Positions 5,590-12,461 of a stretch of DNA of 12,461 nucleotides are shown here, one piece after another (the stretch's first letter is position 1; every line of letters begins with the position of its first letter). The stretch is from Syntrophaceae bacterium UBA1163. GTDB taxonomy: Bacteria; Desulfobacterota; BSN033; UBA1163. Made by a program: the position numbers and the translations under genes. The notes under the pieces were generated by a model. That model was not told the origin of the DNA. It did no database searches and saw only the letters and a list, made by a program, of their open reading frames with translations. The stretch is from the NCBI GenBank assembly GCA_002311635.1, contig DBZJ01000014.1, positions 1-12,461 on the forward strand, read 5' to 3'.

Positions 5590-8500
5590 ATGGATATGGC
5601 CGAATGGAAAAAGGAGAAATCCGACTCTCCTATTGATTCGTGGCTTGACTCCGAGCCATGGAGAAAAAGGAAACCTATCGGGCTAACCGGTCTTGCGGGT
5701 TCTTCCAAAGCCTACTTTTTATCTCGTTGGAGAGAAAAGGTAAAGGGGCCCCTTCTGGTCGTCACTCCCCACATGAGGAATGCCGAACTCCTCCTTGAAG
5801 ACCTTCGATTTTTTATGAGAGATCCGGAGACCCCGTCTTTTCTCTTCCCTCAGTGGGAAACCCTTCCTTATGATGAAATTCCTCCCCATCCCGAAATCAT
5901 CCGGGAGCGGGTGCGAGTCCTTTTTTCCCTTCTGAAAGGGGAGGAACCGGTGATCATCTCATCCGTTAAGGCCCTGATGCAGAAAGTTCTGGCCCCAGCC
6001 GATCTGAGAGAATCTGTTTTTTCCCTCTCTGCGGGCGAGGAGGTCGACCGCGACCGATTGATCCATTTTCTTCACGAAAAGGGATATACCTCGGCAAAGG
6101 TTGTCGAGGAGAGGGGGGATTTCAGCGTCCGGGGGGCGATCATCGACCTTTATACTCCTTTTTATGAAGAACCCCTCCGGTTGGAATTTGACGGAGACCG
6201 ATTGGAGTCCATCCGGCGGTTTGAGACAGAGACCCAACGATCTCTTCCCCAGGGAAGGATGGAAAACGCCATCCTCCTCCCGGCAAGGGATATTTCAAAA
6301 GATACCTCTACCCAGTCGTTGAAGACTCTACTGGACTATCTGAAGGGGAATGAAACCCTCTTCATTGACGAAGGTGATGAAGTAAAGAAAGAGGCCGAGA
6401 CCTTTTTCCGTCTGATTCAGGAACATTATGAAAAGGCCTTATCAAAAAGGGGATCTGTACTTACTCCAGAGATGATTTATCTCACCGACAAAGAGTTCTT
6501 GCATCTTCTTGAAAGATTTCAAACGGCTTATCTCCAAGGAGGCCCCGTTGCTCCATCCCCGTGTCCGCAGGTTTTTCCCGTTGAGACGGAGACCAACGAG
6601 AATCTCCGAAGGGAAATGAAAATTGCCCTTTCCGGGAAAACGAGCGTCTCGGAGGCTTCCCCCTTCTCGATCCTCCTGAAAAACCTTCATGATCTTCGTG
6701 AAAAAGGGATGAGGAGCTTTATTGTTTCCCATACCGAGGGTCAGGCCGAGCGATTGAGAGAACTCCTTTCAGAGTATGGGGCGGAGCCACGACTGGAAAA
6801 AAAGAGGAGGTTCAGGGAGGCCCTTGGTCAGCCCGAAGAAGATCTCCTTCTTCTTGTGGGCTCCCTCTCTTCAGGGTTTCGAAACCTCCGGGAGGGGTGG
6901 GTGATTCTAACCGAAGAGGAGATCTTCGGCGAAAGAAGGAGGCTTCATGACGGAAAGGTTCGATCTCCTCTCGTCGCCGCCTCATGGCAGAGGGGGAGCC
7001 CGGCCCTCTCTTCGTACCAAGAACTTCGAGAGGATGATTTCATCGTTCATATCGACTACGGAATAGGTCGTTACAGAGGGCTGCGGCATTTGAAGATCTG
7101 GGGCGTCTCGAACGACTACCTTCTCCTGGAGTATCAAGACGGAGACAAACTCTATCTTCCTGTGGACCGGCTCAATTTAGTCCAGCGCTATATCGGAGGG
7201 GATGGAAAATCCGCCAGACTGGATAAGCTGGGAAGTCATTCATGGGAGAGGGCGAAGAAGAGGGCGAAAGCCGCTGTTTCAGAGATGGTGAAGGAACTCC
7301 TCGACCTCTATGCAGCCAGACAGGTTTTCGAGGGCTTCAAATTTCCTCCTTTGGATCAATTCTATAAAGAGTTTGAAGCCACCTTTGAATATGAAGAAAC
7401 CCCGGATCAGATGCAAGCGATCGATGAAGTGATCCAGGACATGAGCAATCCCAAACCCATGGATCGGTTGATCTGTGGAGACGTGGGATACGGTAAGACA
7501 GAAGTGGCCATTCGAGCTGCCTATCGCGCCGTGATGACCGGAAAGCAAGTCGTCATTTTAGTCCCCACCACGGTCCTGGCCCAACAGCACCACCAGACCT
7601 TTAAGGAGCGATTCAAGGTTTATCCGGTGGTCATCGAGGCCCTGAGCCGGTTCAAAAGTCCGCGGGAGCAGAAGGAGATCCTTCAACGGCTGAAGGACGG
7701 AAAGGTGGATATTGTGATCGGGACGCACCGACTCTTGCAGAAAGATGTGTCGTTCCGGGATTTGGGGTTGGTGGTCATTGATGAGGAGCATCGGTTCGGC
7801 GTTTCCCATAAAGAGAAGTTGAAGCAGATGAGAAAATTGGTGGACGTGATCACGCTGACGGCGACCCCTATCCCGAGGACGCTCCAAATGGCCGTCTCGG
7901 GAATTCGCGATCTCAGCCTCATTCAGACCCCCCCTGAGAACCGCCTGTCGATTCGGACACTCGTGATCCGTTACGATGAGGAGGTTATCCGAGACGCCAT
8001 TCAGAGAGAGTTCGAGCGAGGGGGGCAGGTCTTCTTCGTCCACCACCGGGTCCAAAACATCCATACGGTCGCAAACCATTTGAAGCGACTGGTTCCAGAG
8101 GCCTCCCTGGCCGTTGCTCACGGTCAGATGAGAGAAAGAGAGTTGGAGAAGGTCATGGTGCAATTCGTCAACAAAGAAGTGAATCTTCTCGTCTGTACCA
8201 GCATCATCGAATCCGGGTTGGACATCCCGGCCGCCAACACCATCCTGATCAATCACGCGGAGCGCTTTGGTTTGGCGGACCTCTACCAAATCCGCGGACG
8301 CGTGGGACGGGGGAGCCATCAAGCCTATGCGTACCTCATCGTCCCCGGGGACCTCACGCTTTCCAAGGATGCCATGAGAAGGCTTCGGGCCATTCAGGAA
8401 TTGAGCGAGCTGGGATCCGGATTCAAACTGGCGATTCAAGATTTGGAGATTCGAGGAGCAGGGAATCTCCTCGGGCCGTCGCAGTCGGGACACATCGCTG

Positions 8501-9012
8501 CCGTGGGGTTTGAGCTCTACACCCAATTGATGGAGAAGGCGGTCAGGGAATTGAAGGGCGAGGAAGTCGTAGAAGAGATCACTCCGGAGATTCGCTTTCA
8601 TCTTCCCGCCTTCATTCCGGAAGGCTATGTCGAGGATCCAGGAGAAAGGCTGAGTCTTTACCGAAGGCTTTCTCTCTCTCGTTCTGATGAAGAAGTGGAG
8701 ACGATTCGGGAAGAACTGGTCGACCGGTTTGGGAAGATCCCCACGGAGGTGGAGCATCTCCTGGAAGTGATCAAGGTGAAAATTCTTCTGACGAGAATGG
8801 CCATTAAAAAGTTTGAAGAGACCCCGTCACAATTTGTCCTCACCTTTGATGAGAGCACCCGGGTTCCGCCCCAGAGGGTCGTCGATTTTGTGCATCAAGG
8901 AGAGGGTAAGCGTCGTTTCACCCCGGACTCTAAATTGGTCATCGAGGGATGGCCTGACGCAGGGCGAGATCCCTTCGGGGCGGCGAAAAAGCTATTGCAA
9001 GCACTGGCTTGA
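5590..9012 (+). CDS. mfd: Transcription-repair coupling factor Mfd
   Basis: This 1140-residue protein matches Mfd in length (E. coli 1148) and full domain order. Mfd is a cytoplasmic ATP-driven DNA translocase that removes RNA polymerase stalled at lesions and recruits UvrA for nucleotide excision repair. The N-terminal UvrB-homology module contains FLFPQWETLPYDEIPPHPEI (from about residue 90) and VRGAIIDLYTP (about 180). The RNA-polymerase-interacting domain runs from about residue 481, with HIDYGIGRYRGL and KLYLPVDRLNLVQRYIGG. The helicase core has Walker A GDVGYGKT (629-637, K636), the DEEH box (731-734), TATPIPRTLQMA, and the QIRGRVGRG motif VI region. The RecG-like/TRG segment and NLLGPSQSGHIAAVGFELY follow, then the C-terminal D7 domain starting near PAFIPEGYVEDPGERLSLYRRL. 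No key motif is missing. ATG 5590 is the first start in frame here, with another ATG two codons later; the ribosome site (GAAG) is weak, possibly reflecting coupling to the DUF2062 gene. Confidence 0.97.
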   Translation: MDMAEWKKEKSDSPIDSWLDSEPWRKRKPIGLTGLAGSSKAYFLSRWREKVKGPLLVVTPHMRNAELLLEDLRFFMRDPETPSFLFPQWETLPYDEIPPHPEIIRERVRVLFSLLKGEEPVIISSVKALMQKVLAPADLRESVFSLSAGEEVDRDRLIHFLHEKGYTSAKVVEERGDFSVRGAIIDLYTPFYEEPLRLEFDGDRLESIRRFETETQRSLPQGRMENAILLPARDISKDTSTQSLKTLLDYLKGNETLFIDEGDEVKKEAETFFRLIQEHYEKALSKRGSVLTPEMIYLTDKEFLHLLERFQTAYLQGGPVAPSPCPQVFPVETETNENLRREMKIALSGKTSVSEASPFSILLKNLHDLREKGMRSFIVSHTEGQAERLRELLSEYGAEPRLEKKRRFREALGQPEEDLLLLVGSLSSGFRNLREGWVILTEEEIFGERRRLHDGKVRSPLVAASWQRGSPALSSYQELREDDFIVHIDYGIGRYRGLRHLKIWGVSNDYLLLEYQDGDKLYLPVDRLNLVQRYIGGDGKSARLDKLGSHSWERAKKRAKAAVSEMVKELLDLYAARQVFEGFKFPPLDQFYKEFEATFEYEETPDQMQAIDEVIQDMSNPKPMDRLICGDVGYGKTEVAIRAAYRAVMTGKQVVILVPTTVLAQQHHQTFKERFKVYPVVIEALSRFKSPREQKEILQRLKDGKVDIVIGTHRLLQKDVSFRDLGLVVIDEEHRFGVSHKEKLKQMRKLVDVITLTATPIPRTLQMAVSGIRDLSLIQTPPENRLSIRTLVIRYDEEVIRDAIQREFERGGQVFFVHHRVQNIHTVANHLKRLVPEASLAVAHGQMRERELEKVMVQFVNKEVNLLVCTSIIESGLDIPAANTILINHAERFGLADLYQIRGRVGRGSHQAYAYLIVPGDLTLSKDAMRRLRAIQELSELGSGFKLAIQDLEIRGAGNLLGPSQSGHIAAVGFELYTQLMEKAVRELKGEEVVEEITPEIRFHLPAFIPEGYVEDPGERLSLYRRLSLSRSDEEVETIREELVDRFGKIPTEVEHLLEVIKVKILLTRMAIKKFEETPSQFVLTFDESTRVPPQRVVDFVHQGEGKRRFTPDSKLVIEGWPDAGRDPFGAAKKLLQALA

Positions 9013-9086
9013 TGTGGTAAATATCATCGTGTCCCTTGGCAAAGAAGGGAGACGAGCTTCCAGAACGGATTTACAAGGTGAGGACG

Positions 9087-9989
9087 ATGAATAAGAGAAT
9101 GATTTTTTGGGGGATTTTCCTCTCCCTGGCCTTCTTATTCCCGGGCTGTCAGAAATCAGGAGAGAAAGAGCTGGGGAAGAGAGAACTGGTCAGGATCAAC
9201 GATGTCTCTATCTCTTTCGAAGAATTTCAGCAGATGCTGGAAAAGCAGCCTCTGGAAGGAAAGATGAGGTTGGTGAACGAAAAGGGGACAAGAGATTTTC
9301 TTGAGAATTATGTGATCCCCCGAGAGGTGCTCTATCAGGAGGCCAAACAGAAGGGCTTCGATAAGAAAAAAGAAATTCTGGCCAAGATTGAGGATGCAAA
9401 GAGGGCTATCGTGATCGATGCCCTGCTCGAAGAAGGATTGAGTGGGAAAGGGGAAGTCTCAGAAGAGGAAATCCAACGCTACTATAAGGAGAACCAGACT
9501 CTCTTTACGGAGCCACAGGAGATAAAGATTCGTCAAATTGTTGTCAATACGGAGCCCGCTTTGAAAGAAGCGGTGACGAGGCTCTCGAAGGGTGAGAGCT
9601 TTGAGAAAATAGCCTCCACTTACAATATCGGTAAATTCAAGGAAGACGGCGGGAGTCTCGGCTATATTCGCCGAGGGCAGTTGGCGCCCTCCTTTGCTCA
9701 GTTCGAAGAAGCGGCCTTTTCTCTCAGAAGGAGAGGGGAGGTCAGCGAGGTCGTCAGCTCCCCCTACGGATACCATATCATTCGACTGGAAGACATGCGG
9801 GGGAGCACCTTGAGGCCCCTGAATCAAGTCAAAGAAAGGATCCGCTATTTCTTGCAGCCGAAGAAAAGACAGGAGGCCTACCTTGAGTATGTGAAAGAAG
9901 CGAAAGCGAGAGCCAAGCCTCTCATTAATGAGAAGCTCTGGGCCGAACAAGAGAAAAAGGAGGCGAAACCAAAAGAAGGTAAGAAATGA
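9087..9989 (+). CDS. PpiC-type (parvulin) peptidyl-prolyl isomerase, probable lipoprotein
   Basis: This 300-residue exported PPIase is of the SurA/PrsA type. The N-terminus MNKRMIFWGIFLSLAFLFPG precedes C21, which fits a lipoprotein signal, although the lipobox (FPGC) is not ideal. A SurA-like N-terminal helical chaperone region follows (about 30-140; VRINDVSISFEEFQQML then ENYVIPREVLYQEAKQKG). One parvulin domain spans about 142-236, from EIKIRQIVV through GGSLGYIRRGQLAPSF to SSPYGYHIIRLED. The C-terminus is very lysine-rich. ATG 9087 is chosen because AAGGTGAGG lies just upstream and the signal peptide begins there; the longer frame from TTG 9036 would bury the signal. The gene follows mfd by 74 nt and overlaps the next PPIase by 4 nt (ATGA). 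It likely assists folding of secreted or outer-membrane proteins from a membrane anchor facing the periplasm. Whether it has isomerase activity or only chaperone activity cannot be told. Confidence 0.85.
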   Translation: MNKRMIFWGIFLSLAFLFPGCQKSGEKELGKRELVRINDVSISFEEFQQMLEKQPLEGKMRLVNEKGTRDFLENYVIPREVLYQEAKQKGFDKKKEILAKIEDAKRAIVIDALLEEGLSGKGEVSEEEIQRYYKENQTLFTEPQEIKIRQIVVNTEPALKEAVTRLSKGESFEKIASTYNIGKFKEDGGSLGYIRRGQLAPSFAQFEEAAFSLRRRGEVSEVVSSPYGYHIIRLEDMRGSTLRPLNQVKERIRYFLQPKKRQEAYLEYVKEAKARAKPLINEKLWAEQEKKEAKPKEGKK

Positions 9990-10918
9990 AGAAATCTCCT
10001 ACCCTCCTCCTCTTAAGCATCTTCTTATCTGCTCTATGGGGATGTGGTCAACAGGAAGCAAGGCTTCCTGAAAACATTATTGCCCAAGTCAACGAGGAAC
10101 AGATCCCGGTGGAGGCCTTTGACCGGGAGTTTAGAGAGTTGATCTTAGAACCGGCTAAAGAGACCCCGCGAGCAGGTTACGAAGACTTGAAGCGAGCCTA
10201 TCTCGACCAGGTGATCGAGCGCAAGATTCTCGTCCAAGAGGCCAGGCGCTTGGGAATCAAACTCTCTCCCGAGGAGTTGAATCAGGCCGTTTCAGAAATA
10301 AAGAAGGATTATTCGGGAGGGGAATTTGGAGAGACATTGGGTCTCAAGGGGATGACCCTGGAGGAATGGAAGGTCCGGCTGGAGGAGCAATTATTGGCCG
10401 AAAAGGTCATTCGAAGCGTCTTCCATTCCCAGGAGAAAGTCGACGAGAAGGAAGCCCTTCGTTACTATGAAGATCATCGGTCCTCGTTTCAGATTGGCCA
10501 GAGGGTGAGGGTGCGCCAGATCGTTGTGGCAGACGGGGAGGAGGCGATCCAGATCCTGAAACGGCTGAAAAAGGGAGAGCGCTTTGAGAAGCTGGCGATG
10601 GAGAAATCTCTGGGGCCTGAAAAGCTTCAGGGCGGGGATCTGGGCTATTTCAGCCAAGGGGAGAGACCAAGCGAATTCGACTGTGTCTTCAACATGGAGG
10701 TTGGAGCCATCAGCGAGGTGATCAAGAGCCCGTATGGGTATCATATCTTTAAATTGGAAGAAAAAATTGAACCCCGGCAGATCCCCTTCGAGGAAGCCAA
10801 AGCAGGGATCCTCCAAGACCTTGGGCAAAAGAGAGGGGAGGAGAATTATCAGAAGTGGCTCAAAGGCCTCAAAGAGAAAGCCAAGGTGAAGATCAACAAG
10901 AAATGGCTCACGTCGTAA
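9986..10918 (+). CDS. Second PpiC-type peptidyl-prolyl isomerase lipoprotein
   Basis: This 310-residue paralogue of its upstream neighbour has the signal MKKSPTLLLLSIFLSALWG before C20 (lipobox LWGC), indicating a periplasm-facing lipoprotein. The SurA-like N-terminal region reads IIAQVNEEQIPVEAFDREF, and the typical YLDQVIERKILVQEARRLGI helix follows. A single parvulin domain lies at about 171-260: VRVRQIVVADGEEA, GGDLGYFSQGERPSEF and KSPYGYHIFKLEEK. The start ATG overlaps the previous stop (ATGA at 9986-9989), so translation is probably coupled. The next gene starts 17 nt after its stop. It resembles the neighbour in architecture but the sequences have diverged considerably, which suggests an old duplication. 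The likely role is a membrane-anchored folding factor for envelope proteins, related in design to PrsA of Gram-positives. Confidence 0.87.
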   Translation: MKKSPTLLLLSIFLSALWGCGQQEARLPENIIAQVNEEQIPVEAFDREFRELILEPAKETPRAGYEDLKRAYLDQVIERKILVQEARRLGIKLSPEELNQAVSEIKKDYSGGEFGETLGLKGMTLEEWKVRLEEQLLAEKVIRSVFHSQEKVDEKEALRYYEDHRSSFQIGQRVRVRQIVVADGEEAIQILKRLKKGERFEKLAMEKSLGPEKLQGGDLGYFSQGERPSEFDCVFNMEVGAISEVIKSPYGYHIFKLEEKIEPRQIPFEEAKAGILQDLGQKRGEENYQKWLKGLKEKAKVKINKKWLTS

Positions 10919-10935
10919 AAAGGAGAAGTGAAAAG

Positions 10936-11898
10936 ATGAAAAAGTTTCCTCTGCTTTTTGGGTTCTTCCTGTTTCTATGCGGACCGATTTCTTTGAGCGA
11001 GGCAGTCGTCGATCGTGTGGTGGCGGTGGTCAATCAAGAAATTATCACCCTCTCCGAAGTTGAGAAGTGGATCGACCCCCTGAGACAGGAGATGGCGACC
11101 GACGATCGTCTGGAGAAGCGGGAACGAACGGAGACGCTTTACCGGCAGGTGCTGGAGAGGCTGATTGAGGAGAAGTTGATTGACCAGGAAGTGAAGAAAT
11201 CTGGGGTCAAGATTCCCAGTAAAGAGATTGATGCCGCTCTGGAGGAGATCAAGCGGCGAAACGCTGCCACGCAGGAAGATTTCGAAAAGGCTTTAACCAT
11301 CGAGGGTCTGACGTTAGAGACGTACAAAAAGCAGATCGAAAAGGGCCTCCAGCGCCAGAAGTTGATCAGCTGGTCGGTGAAGGTGGAATCAAAACCCGGA
11401 GAAAAAGAGCTCAGAGAATTTTACGAAAAGAATTTGGGTCGCTATCGAACGAATGAGACCTATCGTGCCGGCCACATTCTATTCACCATTCCAAAGGGGG
11501 CCGTGCCGGACGAGATTGGTGACATCAGGAAGAAGGCTCAGAACGTCTTAGAGAAAATTAAGGGGGGGGCGGATTTTGAGGAGATGGCCCTTCTTTATTC
11601 ACAAGACGCCTCGGCCAAGAACCGGGGAGATTTAGGTTATTTCAAGAAAGGAGAGCTCTTCCCCGCGTTTGAAAAAGAGGCGCTGCGTCTCAAGGTCGGA
11701 CAGGTGAGCGGGCTCCTGCGGACGGAATTTGGTTTCCATATTATCAAACTCCTTGATCGGAAGGGCATGGAGCCTCTTCCGTTTGAGGAGGTGAAGGACA
11801 AGGTGAAGGCAGATTATTACGAAGCTGAAATAGAGAAGGCATTCAGACAATTTCTCAGCACGTTGAAAGAAAAGTCCGTCATCGAAATCAAGCTGTAA
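10936..11898 (+). CDS. surA: SurA-like periplasmic peptidyl-prolyl isomerase/chaperone
   Basis: This 320-residue protein is a SurA homologue that should escort outer-membrane proteins through the periplasm. A cleavable Sec signal, MKKFPLLFGFFLFLCGPISL, ends near SEA-VV at residue 23; the internal C15 is not in a lipobox. The mature start VVDRVVAVVNQEIITLSEVE is the classic SurA N-terminal strand, followed by the YRQVLERLIEEKLIDQEVKKSG helix pair to about residue 160. One parvulin domain covers about 175-275, with YRAGHILFTIP, NRGDLGYFKKGELFPAFE and TEFGFHIIKLLDRKG. E. coli SurA (428) has two parvulin domains; this one has a single domain, like many delta-proteobacterial homologues. ATG 10936 is chosen over the upstream frame from 10855 because it opens the signal peptide and AAGGAG lies about 11 nt upstream. 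It is the last gene of the block. The symbol is by homology; strict orthology is not proven. Confidence 0.82.
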   Translation: MKKFPLLFGFFLFLCGPISLSEAVVDRVVAVVNQEIITLSEVEKWIDPLRQEMATDDRLEKRERTETLYRQVLERLIEEKLIDQEVKKSGVKIPSKEIDAALEEIKRRNAATQEDFEKALTIEGLTLETYKKQIEKGLQRQKLISWSVKVESKPGEKELREFYEKNLGRYRTNETYRAGHILFTIPKGAVPDEIGDIRKKAQNVLEKIKGGADFEEMALLYSQDASAKNRGDLGYFKKGELFPAFEKEALRLKVGQVSGLLRTEFGFHIIKLLDRKGMEPLPFEEVKDKVKADYYEAEIEKAFRQFLSTLKEKSVIEIKL

Positions 11899-11947
11899 TT
11901 TTCCATTCTAAGCAAACGGCCATCCACGCCGCATGACATTAAAAGAC

Positions 11948-11967
11948 TTAGGCCAGTTTTCACCTAA
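11948..11967 (-). terminator. Weak hairpin between the converging surA-like and cupin genes
   Basis: TTAGG (11948-11952) and CCTAA (11963-11967) form a short stem around a 10-nt loop. Read on the minus strand it is followed by GTCTTTT, so it could end the cupin transcript. The stem is only 5 bp plus one possible G-U pair, so support is slight. No good terminator is visible for the surA-like gene in 11899-11995. Confidence 0.22.
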
Positions 11968-11995
11968 AGGCAGCGATTCGTTATGTGTGTCGGCC

Positions 11996-12412
11996 TTATT
12001 TCTCAATCGTAATCGGCATATCCAGTGCCCCGGCATAGAAAACTATAATTTCTGCCATCTCATTGCCTTCGTTCTTTCCGTAATGCCATTTATTCACAAC
12101 CTCGACAATCGGGTCGCCGGCTTTTAGATGTAATGTCCTATTGTCGTCAGTCACCACAGTCAGCTCTCCATTCAATAAGACGCCTGCATTTATTACCGGA
12201 TGCTTATGCAGCGGTAATTGCCTTCCCGGTGGGATTTTGATTCGGAGAATGGTTACCTCCGGGGTGCCTTTAGGATAGCCTGGCAGACGGCTCCCATCCC
12301 AGCTTAAGCTTGTTTTTGCCAATACATTGGCCTGGACAGAATTTATATCCGCAGCCAAAACGTTACTTGATAACAAGAATACAAGACAAATTCCGTAAAT
12401 TAGTCTTTTCAT
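11996..12412 (-). CDS. Small exported cupin-domain protein
   Basis: This 138-residue protein has a Sec signal peptide (MKRLIYGICLVFLLSSNVLA, cleavage after A20) and a single cupin_2 beta-barrel, so it should be periplasmic. Cupin motif 1 reads G63-x5-H69-K-H71, and motif 2 is GDPIVEVVNKWHYGKN with H110. The glutamate normally four to five residues after the HxH is replaced by N75, so the metal site would have three histidines without the usual fourth ligand. The function is unknown; small exported cupins of this kind are annotated only by fold. ATG 12412 is supported by GGAGGG about 10 nt upstream (12422-12427). The gene converges on the surA-like gene and is probably transcribed on its own, from a promoter at or beyond the window edge. 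Its sequence is somewhat more A/T-rich than the PPIase genes, so it may be a later addition. Confidence 0.8.
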   Translation of the reverse strand: MKRLIYGICLVFLLSSNVLAADINSVQANVLAKTSLSWDGSRLPGYPKGTPEVTILRIKIPPGRQLPLHKHPVINAGVLLNGELTVVTDDNRTLHLKAGDPIVEVVNKWHYGKNEGNEMAEIIVFYAGALDMPITIEK

Positions 12413-12461
12413 CCTAAGTTTTCCCTCCGTTTACTATTCCCAACGAGCCTGTAGAAAAAGT

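Noticed and set aside
7558..8757. 399-codon open frame on the minus strand inside mfd
   Set aside because: It is a shadow of the mfd coding frame: the translation has no recognisable domain, and the plus strand encodes the conserved helicase core with all motifs.
9036..9086. 17-codon N-terminal extension of the first PPIase, from TTG
   Set aside because: It would bury the lipoprotein signal peptide. ATG 9087 has a good ribosome site directly upstream.
10855..10935. 27-codon N-terminal extension of the SurA-like protein overlapping the previous gene
   Set aside because: The extension is charged and not signal-like. ATG 10936 opens a clear Sec signal and has AAGGAG upstream.

Overview
The window looks like a chromosomal, mostly housekeeping segment of a Gram-negative bacterium. 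The best guess is a Deltaproteobacteria/Desulfobacterota-type organism. The evidence is the block mfd followed by three single-domain parvulin chaperones (two lipoproteins and a SurA-like protein), the presence of a periplasm (signal peptides, lipoboxes), a geranylgeranyl-reductase-family flavoprotein and an archaeal-flavoured endonuclease III. This assignment is inferred from gene content and cannot be proven without a search. No phage, transposase, CRISPR, toxin-antitoxin or rRNA/tRNA gene is visible.

Layout. (1) 1-1525: a short non-coding end, then rimO on the minus strand, encoding the radical-SAM enzyme that methylthiolates ribosomal protein S12. Its promoter has a perfect TATAAT placed so that transcription should start on the ATG itself, so the mRNA is probably leaderless. 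(2) 1526-1693: a divergent regulatory region with an 8-bp perfect inverted repeat and a plausible promoter for the next gene. (3) 1694-2743: an FAD-dependent oxidoreductase of the L-2-hydroxyglutarate oxidase family, followed by two tandem GC-rich stem-loops. (4) 2863-4773: a strong-looking promoter (TTGACA with an extended -10) driving a two-gene unit, a geranylgeranyl-reductase-family flavoprotein overlapping an endonuclease III homologue by 35 nt. (5) 4774-5037: an intergenic region holding a 160-bp element bounded by long imperfect inverted repeats. (6) 5038-11898: a co-directional block of a DUF2062 membrane protein, mfd (transcription-repair coupling factor), two lipoprotein peptidyl-prolyl isomerases and a SurA-like periplasmic chaperone. 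Spacings are short (45, 74, -4 and 17 nt), so this is likely one operon or two. (7) 11996-12412: a convergent minus-strand gene for a small exported cupin protein.

Functionally, the right half joins DNA repair (Mfd, with Nth nearby) to outer-membrane protein folding (three PPIases). The three PPIases presumably handle export and folding of envelope proteins. The physical link to mfd is a conserved neighbourhood rather than an obvious pathway. I see no convincing new multi-gene system. The most unusual items are the inverted-repeat element at 4821-4980, the apparently leaderless rimO promoter, the tandem trio of parvulins, and a cupin lacking the usual glutamate ligand.
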